Assembly (NCBI GenBank): GCA_011947345.1
Contig: JAAVTG010000898.1
Location: 1 to 24,449 of the forward strand
Length of the DNA stretch: 24,449 nt
Origin: Phytophthora quininea
Lineage: Eukaryota > Oomycota > Peronosporomycetes > Peronosporales > Peronosporaceae
Direction of reading: 5' to 3'
The translations under genes were made by a program, and so were the position numbers. The stretch's first letter is position 1. The number at the start of each line of letters is the position of its first letter. A model generated the notes under the pieces. It did not search any database, was not told the origin of the DNA, and saw nothing but the letters and a program-made list of their open reading frames with translations. This document shows positions 1 to 11,243 of this stretch, piece by piece.

Positions 1-147
1 TGTCTTCAACGGATGGACTGTCACAAAGACGGCGCGCGTTTGCTTGGTGACCTTCAGAATCGGCGCTGAGTCATCCGAAAATCGCGGCGGTTGTGCTGTT
101 TTATCCTGGTGCTGGAAGTGGGAGCGAGCCATCCTTGGGCGGTGGAT
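1..147 (-). repeat. Left arm of a perfect 147-bp inverted repeat
   Basis: Read in reverse complement, this stretch is identical base for base to 721-867. Identity ends sharply at 147/721; beyond that the flanks do not pair. The other end coincides with the first base of the window, so the arm may extend further left. The arm carries the reverse copy of a short open frame seen in the right arm. No transposon ends or target-site duplication can be judged because the outer boundary is missing. It may be a recent inverted duplication or a fold-back assembly artefact at a contig end. Confidence 0.95.
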
Positions 148-720
148 GTGGTTAACCATGCAGGGCTAGTTGCAGCTTTATCTTGAACAGTGGTGAAGGT
201 CGATGTTAAGGGATTCGTGATCCAACAATACTGAGTTGCTTCCTCATTGACAGCACGTGGCGAGCCTGGTTCCGTAGACCAATGCTCTCGTTAACAGGTC
301 ACTCATCTGAGAGTGCTATGGATACGCAAATACATAGAGGGTAATGGAGACCAACACCACCGCAACAATGAAAGTAATTGTCTCTAGCAAGCTGCAGACA
401 CTTTGAGTTGCGCATTGGCCTTACCATATCCTAGTACCACTGGTTTTACCATTTATCACGAGGTTTAGCGAAATCGACCCCATGGACTGCACACCAAGTG
501 AGGTCCACGAGCGCAGTCCACGGGATCATTTGCACAGTATAAACACGTGCGTTTGCACAAGTCAAACATCTAAACTATCTGAAGCAAGCCTGCACCACCA
601 GAACGTCGGAACCGATAAAAGATTTATCGGTGTACGAGCATATTTTTATTGATCCCAAGCTCGCCAAGACTTCGTCATTTCAACTCGGATAGTCATAGCC
701 AGCTCCCCAGACACGCCGCG
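148..720. other. Spacer between inverted repeat arms, no gene seen
   Basis: About 570 bases between the two arms, with mixed composition and frequent stop codons in all frames. I see no gene, RNA or repeat here. It could be ordinary intergenic sequence or the loop of an inverted duplication. Confidence 0.6.
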
Positions 721-867
721 ATCCACCGCCCAAGGATGGCTCGCTCCCACTTCCAGCACCAGGATAAAACAGCACAACCGCCGCGATTTTCGGATGACTC
801 AGCGCCGATTCTGAAGGTCACCAAGCAAACGCGCGCCGTCTTTGTGACAGTCCATCCGTTGAAGACA
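721..867 (+). repeat. Right arm of a perfect 147-bp inverted repeat
   Basis: This is the exact reverse complement of 1-147 and lies just upstream of the flavohemoglobin promoter. A 60-codon open frame starts at ATG 736 and runs out of the arm to TGA 913-915. It resembles no family I know and the reverse strand is also open, so it is not called as a gene. Confidence 0.95.
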
Positions 868-878
868 ATTCGGCCCGC

Positions 879-886
879 TGATTGGC
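879..886 (-). promoter_or_regulatory. CCAAT-box-like motif (GCCAATCA on the minus strand)
   Basis: TGATTGGC on the plus strand reads GCCAATCA on the other strand. The same octamer, or its CCAATCA core, recurs upstream of several start codons in this window. It lies about 270 bases upstream of the flavohemoglobin ATG. A CCAAT-box (NF-Y type) role is inferred from the motif and its position only. Confidence 0.35.
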
Positions 887-1102
887 CCGCGCCGCTACGA
901 GAGCCGAAACGATGAGTGACCAAGTACTGTTCACGAGCCGTGACCGCTACAACCGGTTGCCGTCGGCGGGTACTGGCGGTGGTTTCTGACAGGCAACAAC
1001 GGCGGCAGCGGATGCCGAGCCCCTCGGAAACGCGCGTGGGTTTGCGGCAGCCTCGCGATGGAGGTCACTCCTCGGCCTAGCGGTCTTCGACTCCGTCCAG
1101 CA

Positions 1103-1118
1103 GCTCATTATCCATTCG
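1103..1118 (+). promoter_or_regulatory. Oomycete core promoter (Inr-type) of flavohemoglobin
   Basis: The 16-mer starting GCTCATTATCCATT matches the oomycete core promoter consensus GCTCATTYYNCAWTTT at 13 positions, including all of GCTCATT and CAT. It sits 37 to 52 bases upstream of ATG 1155, the usual spacing for a transcription start with a short leader. It supports 1155, not the later in-frame ATG at 1223, as the start. Confidence 0.6.
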
Positions 1119-1154
1119 GCCGCACCGATCCCAACTCCCCAACCGCCCGCCACA

Positions 1155-2442
1155 ATGTCCCCGACGACCGCCACCGCCGCCGCTGCGACCCCGCTGAGAA
1201 GCCCGCCACCGGCCCCAAGCCCATGTCCGAGGCCACCATCGCCATCCTCAAGGCCACGGCGCCCGTCGTCAAGCAGCACGGCACCGCCATCACCTCCACC
1301 ATGTACGGCATCATGTTCAGCGAGTTCCCGAGGTGCAGAACCTCTTCAATATGTCGCACCACCGCGTGGCCGGCTCCACGACGGGCGGCGCGCCCGAGGG
1401 CGTCTCTCGCCAGGCCACCTCGCTCGCCAACGCCGTCATCGGCTTCGCCGCCAACTGCGACCGCCTCGCCAACCTCGGCGACGCCGTGCCGCGCATGGTG
1501 CACAAGCACGTGAGCCTCGACATCCGCGCCAAGCACTACCCGATCGTGGGCGGCTGTCTGCTGCGCGCCATCAAGACCGTGCTGCAGGACGCCGCCACCG
1601 ACGAGATCATGGAGGCCTGGAAGGAGGGCTACTGGTTCCTGGCCGACCTGCTCATCCAGGCCGAGGACCAGAAGCGCGCCGAGCTCGAGCACCTCAGCGG
1701 CGGATGGTCCGGCTTCCGCGAGCTGCGCGTGGCGCGCAAGGAGAAGGAGAGCGCCGAGGTCACGTCCTTCTACCTCGAGAGTAACGAGGCCGGCCGGCCG
1801 CTCATGACGTTCGAGCCGGGCCAGTTCCTGTCGCTCAAGTTCGACGATCTGCAGGACGGCCGCTCCATCGTGCGCAACTACAGCGTGTCGAGCGCGCCGG
1901 GCCTCGACTACTACCGCATCTCCGTCAAGAAGGAGGCGGGCGACGCCGACAAGGACGTCCCGGCCGGGGTTGTGTCCTCGCACCTGCACGACGACGTGGA
2001 CGTGGGCAGCGTTCTGCACGTGGGCGTGCCGTGCGGCCACTTCTACCTGGCCAAGCAGTCGGCCAAGCCGGTCGTGTTCCTCAGCGGCGGCGTCGGCTTC
2101 ACACCGCTGCTCAGCATGCTCGAGTCGCTCGTCAAGTCCCACGACCTGAAGCCGCCCGTCGTGTTCGTGCAGTACGCGCGCAGTCCGGAGGTGCGAGCGT
2201 TCGGCGAGCATGTAGAGAACATCGCGGCCGAGAACGCCTTCGTGACTCAGCACGCCATCTACGGTGCCTTCAAGCTGGACGAGCTGGAGCAGTGGCTGCC
2301 GTCCAAGGACTGCGAGTTCTACTTCTGCGGGCCGGCGGGTTTCATGACGGCCGTGTACAAGGCGCTGTCCAAGCAGTGGAGCGTGCCAGCCGCGCAGCTG
2401 CACTACGAGTACTTTGGCCCCACGCAGAACATCGACGCGTAG
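1155..2442 (+). CDS. Flavohemoglobin (nitric oxide dioxygenase), frame broken twice by probable single-base losses
   Basis: Cytosolic flavohemoglobins convert NO to nitrate using O2 and NAD(P)H. The protein is colinear with bacterial Hmp: an N-terminal globin domain, then ferredoxin-reductase FAD and NAD domains. Visible landmarks are the distal Tyr in TMYGIMF, the heme-ligand His in VHKHVSLDI, the FAD motif RNYSVSS, the nucleotide motif GGVGFTPLLSML, FCGPAGFM and the terminal YEYFGP. The expected protein is about 429 residues, against 396 in E. coli Hmp, because of a Thr/Ala/Pro-rich N-terminal extension. The frame breaks at the C run 1189-1192 and again at 1327-1329. One extra C at each site restores a continuous protein (...FPEVQNLFN at the second). 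Start 1155 is chosen from the core promoter at 1103 and the CACAATG context; 1223 is the alternative. NO detoxification is a plausible defence against host nitrosative stress. Confidence 0.93.
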
Positions 2443-2568
2443 AGCACTCGATCGATCGGAACCGTTTAGAGCCGTCACATTCCGCCAATATAGGATACGT
2501 TCAATTGTTTTACCACGGTCGTGCTGGCGTCCAGCTTGTCGTCCCAACTCGCAGCGGAACTGCATGCA

Positions 2569-2832
2569 TCACCGGGCTCTTGACAGCTCCAGCGCACGCA
2601 CAGGCGCAGGTGTAGCGCCGTCCTGGTCTTCATCCGGCGCGTAGGCCATCACGAACAACCGCACGTAGTTCTCGTACTCCCTCAAGATCGCTCCAACGCA
2701 GCCCGCCACCTTCAGACGCCAGTGAGCTCCAAGACTGTGCAGCATCACCACCTCAGAGCCGCGTGATCCAACCAGCAGTGATCCCAACGCCTACCGGGCA
2801 TCGTGGGTGGTGGCGGCGCCGCTGGTCTTCAT
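2569..2832 (-). CDS. Small candidate gene, in-frame TAG or 60-nt intron, function unknown
   Basis: From ATG 2832 to TGA 2569 the minus strand is one frame of 88 codons interrupted only by TAG at 2793-2791. The codons downstream are strongly G/C at the third position (18 of 20 in one sampled block), like the neighbouring real genes. The stop can be removed as a 60-nt intron: donor GTAGGC just after CCCG, acceptor CACAG at about 2735. That keeps the frame and gives about 67 residues. The core contains AHWRLKVAGCVGAILREYEN followed by a VRLFVMAYAP strand. The alternating hydrophobic pattern recalls an OB-fold, but this is a guess. It is divergent from the kinase gene. Alternatives are a nonsense-mutated pseudogene or stop readthrough. 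Confidence 0.4.
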
Positions 2833-3120
2833 CACAACTGTGAATTTTCGCAAGTGCCCTCTCTCACTTTTACTCCAAAATGGTCATTGCCCAATCTTTT
2901 TCTTGCTTGCAGACGCGATGACGTCGTTGCCTTATCCTTGCAAGGCGTCCAGGCGCCATGGCGGGTAGTCCTGGTCCTGGCTGTCCTGTACTTGCTTCTC
3001 GCTACCAAGTCTTGTGTCATCTTACACCGAGGGGATTGGCTTTGCTACGAACATGAGCCCCAGCGCTGGCATCGCACAGTGGAATGAAGTCTCTTTTCGG
3101 ACTAATTTTGTGTGGAATGC

Positions 3121-3136
3121 ATTCAAATCGCAATTT
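3121..3136 (+). promoter_or_regulatory. Possible core promoter of the CDK11-like gene
   Basis: ATTCAAATCGCAATTT matches the oomycete core consensus at 12 of 16 positions, with a perfect 3' half (YYNCAWTTT). It ends 11 bases before ATG 3148, which would make a very short leader. Confidence 0.4.
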
Positions 3137-3147
3137 GACACAAAACG

Positions 3148-4324
3148 ATGGCCAAGCGGAACCGTTGGGACTCGGACTCGTCGGACGAGCGCGTCTCGCG
3201 CCGCAAGCAGAGGTCGTCCTCCAGTCGCAACTCATCTAGGAACTCGTCCGATGCATCTGCCTTAGTTCGCAACTCTCCCATGCCGCCAACTCCTCCCAGA
3301 GCCGACGCCATCGCTGTAGATGACCCGCCCAGACATAATTTCTACCTCTTGGGCTGCCGTAGCGTCGACTGCTACGCTCGTATCGGCAAGATCGACGAAG
3401 GAACGTATGGAGTCGTCTCTAAAGCTAGAGATAAAGAGACGGGCGACGTGGTGGCGCTCAAGCAGGTCAAGATGAGCGCCGACGCCAGCCAGGAAGGCTT
3501 CCCATCACTGCGCTACGAGAGACGAACGTGCTGCTGTCTCTGGACCACCCGAACATCGTGCAGGTCCGAGAGATGGTGGTGGGATCCACACCTGACAAGA
3601 TCTACATGGTCATGGACTACGCAGAGAACGACCTAAAGAATGTCATGCAGAACAAGATGAAGGCTCCGTTCCTGCAGTCGGAAGTCAAATACTTGCTGCA
3701 GTCCTTGCTCAGTGCCATGGCCTACATGCACGAGCGCTGGTACATTCATCGAGACTTGAAGACGAGTAACTTGCTGTACGACGCGCGTGGGGTTCTCAAA
3801 GTGTGCGACTTTGGACTTGCACGTAAGTATGGCTCACCGCTGCGCACCTACACACAGCTAGTGGTTACGCTGTGGTATCGAGCGCCAGAGCTGCTGCTTG
3901 GAGCGAAGAAGTACTCGACAGCCGTAGATATGTGGTCGGTTGGATGCATCTTCGCCGAGATGCTGCTCATGAAGCCACTGTTTACAGGGCGTGGAGAGCT
4001 GGAGCAGACGGACCAGATTTTCAAGCTGCTTGGGGCCCGAACGAGGAGAACTGGCCTGGGGTCGACGACGATATGCCTGATGCAAATGTGAGTGTACGTG
4101 GCAAGTGGCCGAAGCGTTCGAGACTGCGGGACAAGTTCCCTCTGTCAGCAACGTTCTCTGGAAGTGGCTGCTCGCTGTCCCAAGCTGGCTTCGACTTGTT
4201 GAGTCGCATGCTTGCTCTCAGTCCACGCAAGCGCATTTCGGCCAAGGAGGCGATGGCACACGAGTATTTCCAAGAGTCCCCTCCACCAAAGCAGCAAGAA
4301 CTGATGCCTACTTTCCCAGCATAG
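3148..4324 (+). CDS. CDK11-like (PITSLRE) cyclin-dependent kinase, frame broken twice by probable single-base losses
   Basis: CDK11-family serine/threonine kinases act in the nucleus in transcription and pre-mRNA splicing control. The N-terminus (about 60 residues) is Ser/Arg-rich, like nuclear CDK11 tails. Kinase landmarks are the Gly loop IDEGTYGVV, catalytic Lys in [28 protein letters not shown], a T-loop with [17 protein letters not shown], and [13 protein letters not shown]. The family-defining PITSLRE-type helix is split by the first break at the CCC run 3501-3503; one more C gives GFPITALRE. The second break is at CCC 4036-4038; one more C continues [12 protein letters not shown]. The corrected length is about 392 residues, so this is essentially kinase domain plus a short N-tail, shorter than animal CDK11. 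CDK10 is the alternative, but the T-loop and the VREMVVG stretch favour CDK11. Confidence 0.9.
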
Positions 4325-4409
4325 TCGATGAATACTAGTAGAACATACGCTGAAGCAGCACTTCATTAATTGTCTGGACTTGCTTCATCACTTCTGCTTA
4401 CCGACAGCA

Positions 4410-5992
4410 CTACACCTGGCCACAAGCAGCAGCACCTCCATCGCTGAGAAAGTTGAGGTACTCTTGGTCTTCGAAGCGGCTGGGAAGGAAGGCATCCACG
4501 TGACTAGCAAGACCACAATTTTCGAGCTTATCGCCCAGCACGTGAGACGCCAACAAGTGACCAGACGCCCCGCTCGACATGAGACCGACCCCGTCATTGC
4601 AGACTGCAAGAAGACACCTCCAATCGTGCTGGGGGCTGGCCCGATGAGTGGCAAATTGTCGAGTGTCTTGCAGTAGTACCTCCACTCACGTAGAAGGACT
4701 CGCGCACTTCCGGTCGAGACAGGTACGACTTCACTTGAGGGAACATTCGAGTGAGCCCACGAACGCAAACCTCGGGGAACCTGCACATACCATTTCGTCA
4801 GAAACATTGACCAGAAGACCACCAGATTTTGCCAACGCACCTCCGATCCAAGCAATCTTCGACTGGGTAGTGAGCCGGCACTGGGTCGATATCGTACGTC
4901 CACACCGCCATCATTTTATTGCCGTTGTACGGACGCACGTGGACACCGCCGGGATATTCCTCCAGCATACGTGTTGCAGAAGGATCCGTCAGCATCTCTT
5001 GGCGATCATCTTCTGAAATCTACGCAACGCCAAACAGTGTAAGTCCATTGCCCCAAACGAATCATCGACACGAATTGATTCCTTACCTCGAGCTTGCCCA
5101 TCGGGTCCGAGTCAAATGTCAGCGGCATCGTATTTGGCAAAACTTTGTCAGCATCGTCGATAATGGCGCGACAGTGCAGCTCATTGATAATCGGCACGTC
5201 GTAGCTCGACATGTCACGCTGCTTGAGCATGTCCATCGTACTCTCAAACAACGGACCCGTTGCGAACACCACGTTTGGTGTCGCCACTTCCATCGTCTCG
5301 CCATTGTGCATCGCCACCTTCACGCCACTTACGTCGCCACCACTCGCAAAAACATCAACAACTTTTCCACGCAGCACTTCCGCCTCAGGGCAGTACTCGC
5401 TGGCCTTAGTCAGCTCATAGTTTGCCACCTTCACAGGGTCTAGGGACCCGCATCGACGCACATGAAGGGCTGCCAGAGCCTTGGAGTCCTTGAGATTAGG
5501 GAACGCAGCCGCGATGTTGTCGATACCCACCAAGAGATCACTCCCGTCCAGATCGTACTGCATCTCCTCAGTTGAAAAGCGGTACCCGCTCAGTTTGTCG
5601 CTCGGTTCGTGAACACGCAGCTCTCCTCCTCCATGACGTTGCAAGTTTTTAGCAAGTCGCTTAAACTCCTCCACCTTGTTGGCGTCTCTTGTCACGAACA
5701 GATATCCATTGCGATTGAGACCTAGTGCGTTGTTGGTCTCTTTGCAGATCGAGTCCATCTCGTCGATCGAGTGCACGACCAGCTCCCGCATCGGCGTCTC
5801 AGCGTCACTTGGGAACCAGTTGCGGTAGCTGAAGGATCCGTTGGCGCTCGTCAGTGACACTGGAGGCAAGGCGTCCACCAGTAGCGGTTTGAAGCGTGAA
5901 TTGCGAGCCATTTGAGCAAGGTGGTAGAACGCAGAGCACCCGGCGACACCGGCGCCCACCACCACCACGTCTGCAGTGCACTTGCGCAGCAT
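4410..5992 (-). CDS. FAD-dependent oxidoreductase (DAO/sarcosine-oxidase-like fold), three exons
   Basis: This is a flavoenzyme of the amine/amino-acid oxidase (DAO) superfamily. The N-terminal Rossmann motif is VVVVGAGVAGCSAFYHLAQ. The C-terminal part has the substrate/FAD-side motif GGYYCKTLDNLPLIGP, then DGVGLMSSGASGHLLA, and ends in a Gly-Gln-Val tail typical of the family. Introns are 5020-5086 (67 nt, GTAAGG...GTAG) and 4781-4840 (60 nt, GTGCGT...GCAG). Exon 3 has two single-base breaks, near 4679 (CC run) and near 4597 (TT run on the plus strand). One added base at each restores the family motif. The corrected length is about 485 residues. An upstream in-frame ATG at 6187 would add 65 Arg-rich residues, possibly a mitochondrial presequence, but that stretch contains the CCAAT-like box, so 5992 is preferred. 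The substrate cannot be told from sequence. It is convergent with the kinase gene, 85 bases apart. Confidence 0.88.
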
Positions 5993-6390
5993 CCTGATAG
6001 AGCTTGGTGTTCTATCGACTAGACGGCGGATTCCCAACTGACGAGCGCAATGAGGACAAGAAGGGCGTGCGTCATAGTTCTCCCGAGAGATGCGCACGAA
6101 ACGACGCACAGCTTGATTGGCCGTTGTGGTGGTGCACTTCAACCTGGTGACGGGCTGCACCGATTGCCTTCCAATCCTGCCGGCCATCCTATCAACTGAA
6201 TGCGGCGGGAACTGCGTCTGCGACGATCAGCTTTGCGTCGACGATGTGGTCGTCACGGGAGAATGCGATCGAAGACACGACAGGGGCGACAGAAATGGCA
6301 AAAGGTAGTTTCTTCATTCATGAACAATGGCATGGACAGGTGCGAGGCATCCTTCTGAGGTGTTCAACCCGTACGTATACTGCAGAGCGC
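5993..6390 (-). promoter_or_regulatory. Promoter region of the FAD oxidoreductase and 3' flank of the peroxiredoxin gene
   Basis: About 400 bases between two minus-strand genes. It contains GCCAATCA (minus strand; 6114-6121), about 122 bases upstream of ATG 5992. A weak CTCATT-type initiator lies around 6041-6056. No other gene is supported. Confidence 0.4.
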
Positions 6391-7591
6391 TCACAGCTTG
6401 CTGGCCGCGTCGATGGCGTGGCTCTGGGCGAACGCCAGGCCCTTGCTCACGCTGTCCTGCGGCGAGACCTCGTGCTCGATCTCGCCCACCTTGCCGCCAG
6501 GGAGGATGATGACGTGCGAGCGCTGCACGCGCTTGCCGCCGTCGATGGAGCTGCCAAAGTACCCGATCAGCTGGTGCTTGGGGTCCGACAGCAGCGTGTA
6601 CTTGTACTTTTGCGACTCCTTCCACGCGAGCAGCTCGGCGGGCGTGTCGCCGCCCAGACCGTACACATCGAAGCCAGCCTTATTGATCTCCTCGAGGTTA
6701 TCGTTGAATCCACAGGCCTGGGTCGTGCAGCCAGGAGTGTCCGCCTTCGGGTACATGAAAAGATCGCACCACGAGTCTTAAACAAGTCCTGGAACTTGAC
6801 AGACGCGGAGGCGTCCGTCTGCAGCTCCACCTCGAACGTGGTGACGCTGTCCACGGCAAAGTGGTCGGCCGGTTCCTCCTCCATCGCAGGCTCGTCCTGC
6901 TTTTCAGCCTCTGGGGCTGCCTCAGCAGCTGGCGCAGTGCCTGCGTTCTTTTAACAAACTCTACGGCGCGACTGACGCTGTCCGCGGGCGAGACTTTGCC
7001 CGAGACGTCCCCACGACGCCTCCCTTCAAGACGACGACATGCGAGCGCTGGATTTTCTTGCCAGGCAGCGAGCTGCCAAAGTACTGGATCAGCTCGTGGT
7101 TGGGGTCGCTCAGCAGGTCGAAGGGCAGACTCTGCTTCTCCTTCCAGTTGGTCAGCACCTTGGGGCTGTCCGCACTCAGTCCGTAGACCGAGAAGCCGGC
7201 GTCCTTGATGGCCTGGATGTTGTCCCGGAATCCTGCAGCATTTTAGGAGAGTGGTTTTAGTCGACTGGATGCTAAATCGTAGAGATTTTAACGTTGAAGA
7301 ACCGACCGCAAGCTTGCTTGGTGCAGCCGGGCGTGTTGGCCTTGGGGTACATGAAGAAGACCACGCCGCCGTCCTTGAACGTGTCCAGTAGCCGGACGTC
7401 CTTGCCCTCCTGGCTCTTGAGCGTCAGGTCCTTGGTCACGGTCTGGCCGACTTTCAGGTCGCTGGTGGCCGTGGGGGTCGTGGCCTTTTGGCCGGGCGCT
7501 TGGACGCGTCCGAGGCGGCCGCGCGCTTCTGCGGCAGCTCGGCGGCCGTGGGCGAGTCTTTACTGGCGGTGCGGCTGCGCGTGGACACCAT
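6391..7591 (-). CDS. Two-domain PrxQ/BCP-type peroxiredoxin, probably nuclear, one intron
   Basis: Thiol peroxidases of the PrxQ (BCP/Dot5) group reduce peroxides with a peroxidatic Cys and a resolving Cys five residues later. Two complete domains lie in one chain. Domain 1 has YPKANTPGCTKQACGF and domain 2 has YPKADTPGCTTQACGF, so both Cys pairs are kept. They are joined by an Ala/Glu/Pro-rich linker of about 40 residues. The N-terminus (MVSTRSRTASK..., then a KR-rich stretch) resembles the basic nuclear tail of yeast Dot5. The intron is 7233-7306 (74 nt) within the TKQAC-GFRDN junction of domain 1; its donor GTCGGT is weak. Four single-base losses break the frame, at plus-strand runs TTTT 7486-7489, CCCC 7009-7012, TTTT 6949-6952 and AAAA 6758-6761. 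The corrected length is about 376 residues, twice that of a single PrxQ. Without corrections it would look like a pile of fragments. Confidence 0.88.
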
Positions 7592-7934
7592 GGCGGGGCG
7601 GGGTCAGGGGGTAGAACGTTTGCGCGCGCTGCTGGCTTGGGGAATGCTGGAGATCTTGACGTGGTTCCATGGTCGTCGAACTTAACAAAATTGGGTAGCG
7701 TTTTGGGTACACGGAGTTACCTATTCCGCTTCTAGCTGACGAGGCACGGTGGCTCGACCCCATTCGCCGACGCAGCAGGGCACGTCGCGACTCGAGCAGC
7801 CTTGATTGGCTTCGCGCCGCGAGAGGCATCATGGCGTCGTCGACGACTTGAACCGGCACGATCTCACAAGAGAAATTGCAGCGCAGCGCACAAGTAGCAA
7901 CAGCAGCTCAAGACAACTCCAAGCCCAGCAAGCC
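7592..7934. promoter_or_regulatory. Divergent promoter region with a CCAAT-like box
   Basis: This is the shared upstream region of the minus-strand peroxiredoxin and the plus-strand small gene. GCCAATCA lies on the minus strand at 7803-7810. No gene is seen inside. Confidence 0.35.
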
Positions 7935-8138
7935 ATGCAGACCTCGCAGCTCTTCGACTCCATCATCCAGGCCTTCATGAACGCCCCGCAGGTGGACGGC
8001 CGCAACGCGCGCGTGCCCGTGGACCTCAGCGTCACCTCCAAGAAGGCCCGCGCCCGCGTGCACACCAAGCAGAACGAGGGCGCGTACTGGGCCGCCGTGC
8101 CGCAGCTGCCCGTCACCGCGTCCTGCATGTACCGGTAG
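7935..8138 (+). CDS. Small protein of unknown function, possibly extended past an in-frame TAG to 8257
   Basis: ATG 7935 to TAG 8136-8138 encodes 67 residues beginning MQTSQLFDSIIQAF. Third positions are strongly G/C (for example the VDGRNARVPVDLSV stretch), so the frame is very likely coding. The same frame continues after the TAG for about 40 codons (EEAIRNVKLVTGRP, then SQWMDLSSSEQ) to TAG at about 8257, still with a G/C third-position bias. Three readings are open: a true stop, readthrough, or a short intron starting at GTAGAC (54 nt to CAAG) that removes the stop in frame. No domain is recognised. The gene is divergent from the double peroxiredoxin. Confidence 0.55.
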   Translation: MQTSQLFDSIIQAFMNAPQVDGRNARVPVDLSVTSKKARARVHTKQNEGAYWAAVPQLPVTASCMYR

Positions 8139-8468
8139 ACGACGGAGGAAGCGATTCGCAACGTCAAGCTTGTCACCGGTCGTCCAAGCCAGTGGATGGA
8201 TCTCTCATCTTCGGAGCAGGGATTTGCGAACGACTCGAACGACTCGAACGACGTTTAGTTGCCCTTGTATCTAGCACTATTGTTTCTAATGTTATTTGCA
8301 CGATTCACCGTGCGCCTTCATCACCATGGATTGCTGCGTTCAGGTCGGCAGAGTTTTCAGGACATAGTTCGTTATCTAGTGGTAGCCCAACGGCCGTCTC
8401 AAGAAACGATGAAAGCCACTCCATTCACAAGTGAATAAACACAGCGCCAAGTATGAACCTCAAGATAG
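8139..8468. other. Convergent intergenic stretch with a 9-bp tandem repeat
   Basis: Lies between the small gene and the 3' end of the protease gene. It holds the possible C-terminal extension of the small gene and the repeat CGACTCGAA x2 plus a partial copy at about 8230-8252, which encodes the repeated Asn-Asp-Ser in that extension. Nothing else is seen. Confidence 0.5.
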
Positions 8469-10686
<2,218 letters not shown>

Positions 10687-10796
10687 GTTGCTGCGTCTTC
10701 TTCCTGCTTTGAAAATAAGATCGCTTCAAGGACCTATTTTCACCCAATCAGGGATTTAGATTGAAAAGGCAAGTGATTCTGGCGGTGACAAGCAAG
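10687..10796. promoter_or_regulatory. 110-bp bidirectional promoter with a CCAATCA box
   Basis: The protease ATG (10686, minus) and the PREY-like ATG (10797, plus) are 110 bases apart, so both promoters must share this stretch. CCAATCA lies at 10744-10750, almost in the middle. No TATA box is evident. Confidence 0.6.
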
Positions 10797-11105
10797 ATGA
10801 GCGGTGTGCGCAGTCTACTGCGTGTACGCGCCGCTGCGGCGCCCCGCGCTGCTGTTCCAACTCGCCAGCTGCTGGTGCGCAGCTTCAGCGCCTCGCACTT
10901 TGAGGAGAAGAGCACGTTGGCGGACGAGAGCGTCCTGGAGCACCTGGTGTGCCCCATCTCCAAGCTCCCACTGCGCTACGACACCGACCGATGCAGTCTC
11001 ATTTGCGACGAAATCAGCGTCGAGTACCCGATCTACAAGGGCGTCCCCATGCTGGTGCCGTCGGAAGGACGCATCATGAGCTCAAGTAAGGCCGACGACC
11101 AGTAG
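10797..11105 (+). CDS. PREY/Trm112-like zinc-ribbon-type protein with mitochondrial presequence
   Basis: 102 residues. The first 35 or so are Arg/Ala/Ser-rich without acids (MSGVRSLLRVRAAAAPRAAV...), a typical mitochondrial targeting peptide. The rest is a UPF0434/Trm112-like domain: LVCPISKLPLRYDTD followed by EYPIYKGVPMLVPSEGR, very like animal PREY (PYURF), which ends in LVCPLSKKPLRY and YPIIDGIPNMIP. PREY is described as a mitochondrial partner of methyltransferases for coenzyme Q and complex I. Only one Cys of the zinc-binding set is obvious, as in PREY. The upstream in-frame codons have no ATG, so 10797 is the start. The frame is intact. Confidence 0.85.
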   Translation: MSGVRSLLRVRAAAAPRAAVPTRQLLVRSFSASHFEEKSTLADESVLEHLVCPISKLPLRYDTDRCSLICDEISVEYPIYKGVPMLVPSEGRIMSSSKADDQ

Positions 11106-11243
11106 AGACAACGGCTGCCAAGTTTTATCGTTCATAATACAGCTATCTGCAGTCAGAGACCGGCTGGAGAATGATTGGGATATTATCTTCATGCTGCTGC
11201 AGGACTCCTCGTCTTCTTTATTCTCTACGCGCTGGAACCAGCC

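Noticed and set aside
736..915. 60-codon plus-strand frame in the right inverted repeat arm
   Set aside because: No family match, the opposite strand is equally open, and it overlaps the promoter region of flavohemoglobin.
1108..2565. 485-codon open frame on the minus strand opposite flavohemoglobin
   Set aside because: It mirrors the strong G/C third-position bias of the plus-strand gene. Its translation is Val/Leu/His/Arg-rich with no family motif, while the plus strand has clear globin and reductase motifs.
3014..3265. Plus-strand frame overlapping the CDK11 start
   Set aside because: Different frame from the kinase, no motif, and the kinase ATG has a promoter-like element just upstream.
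5993..6187. 65-residue Arg-rich N-terminal extension of the FAD oxidoreductase from ATG 6187
   Set aside because: It contains the CCAAT-like box and a weak initiator before ATG 5992, so it is more likely promoter and leader; a mitochondrial presequence is not excluded.
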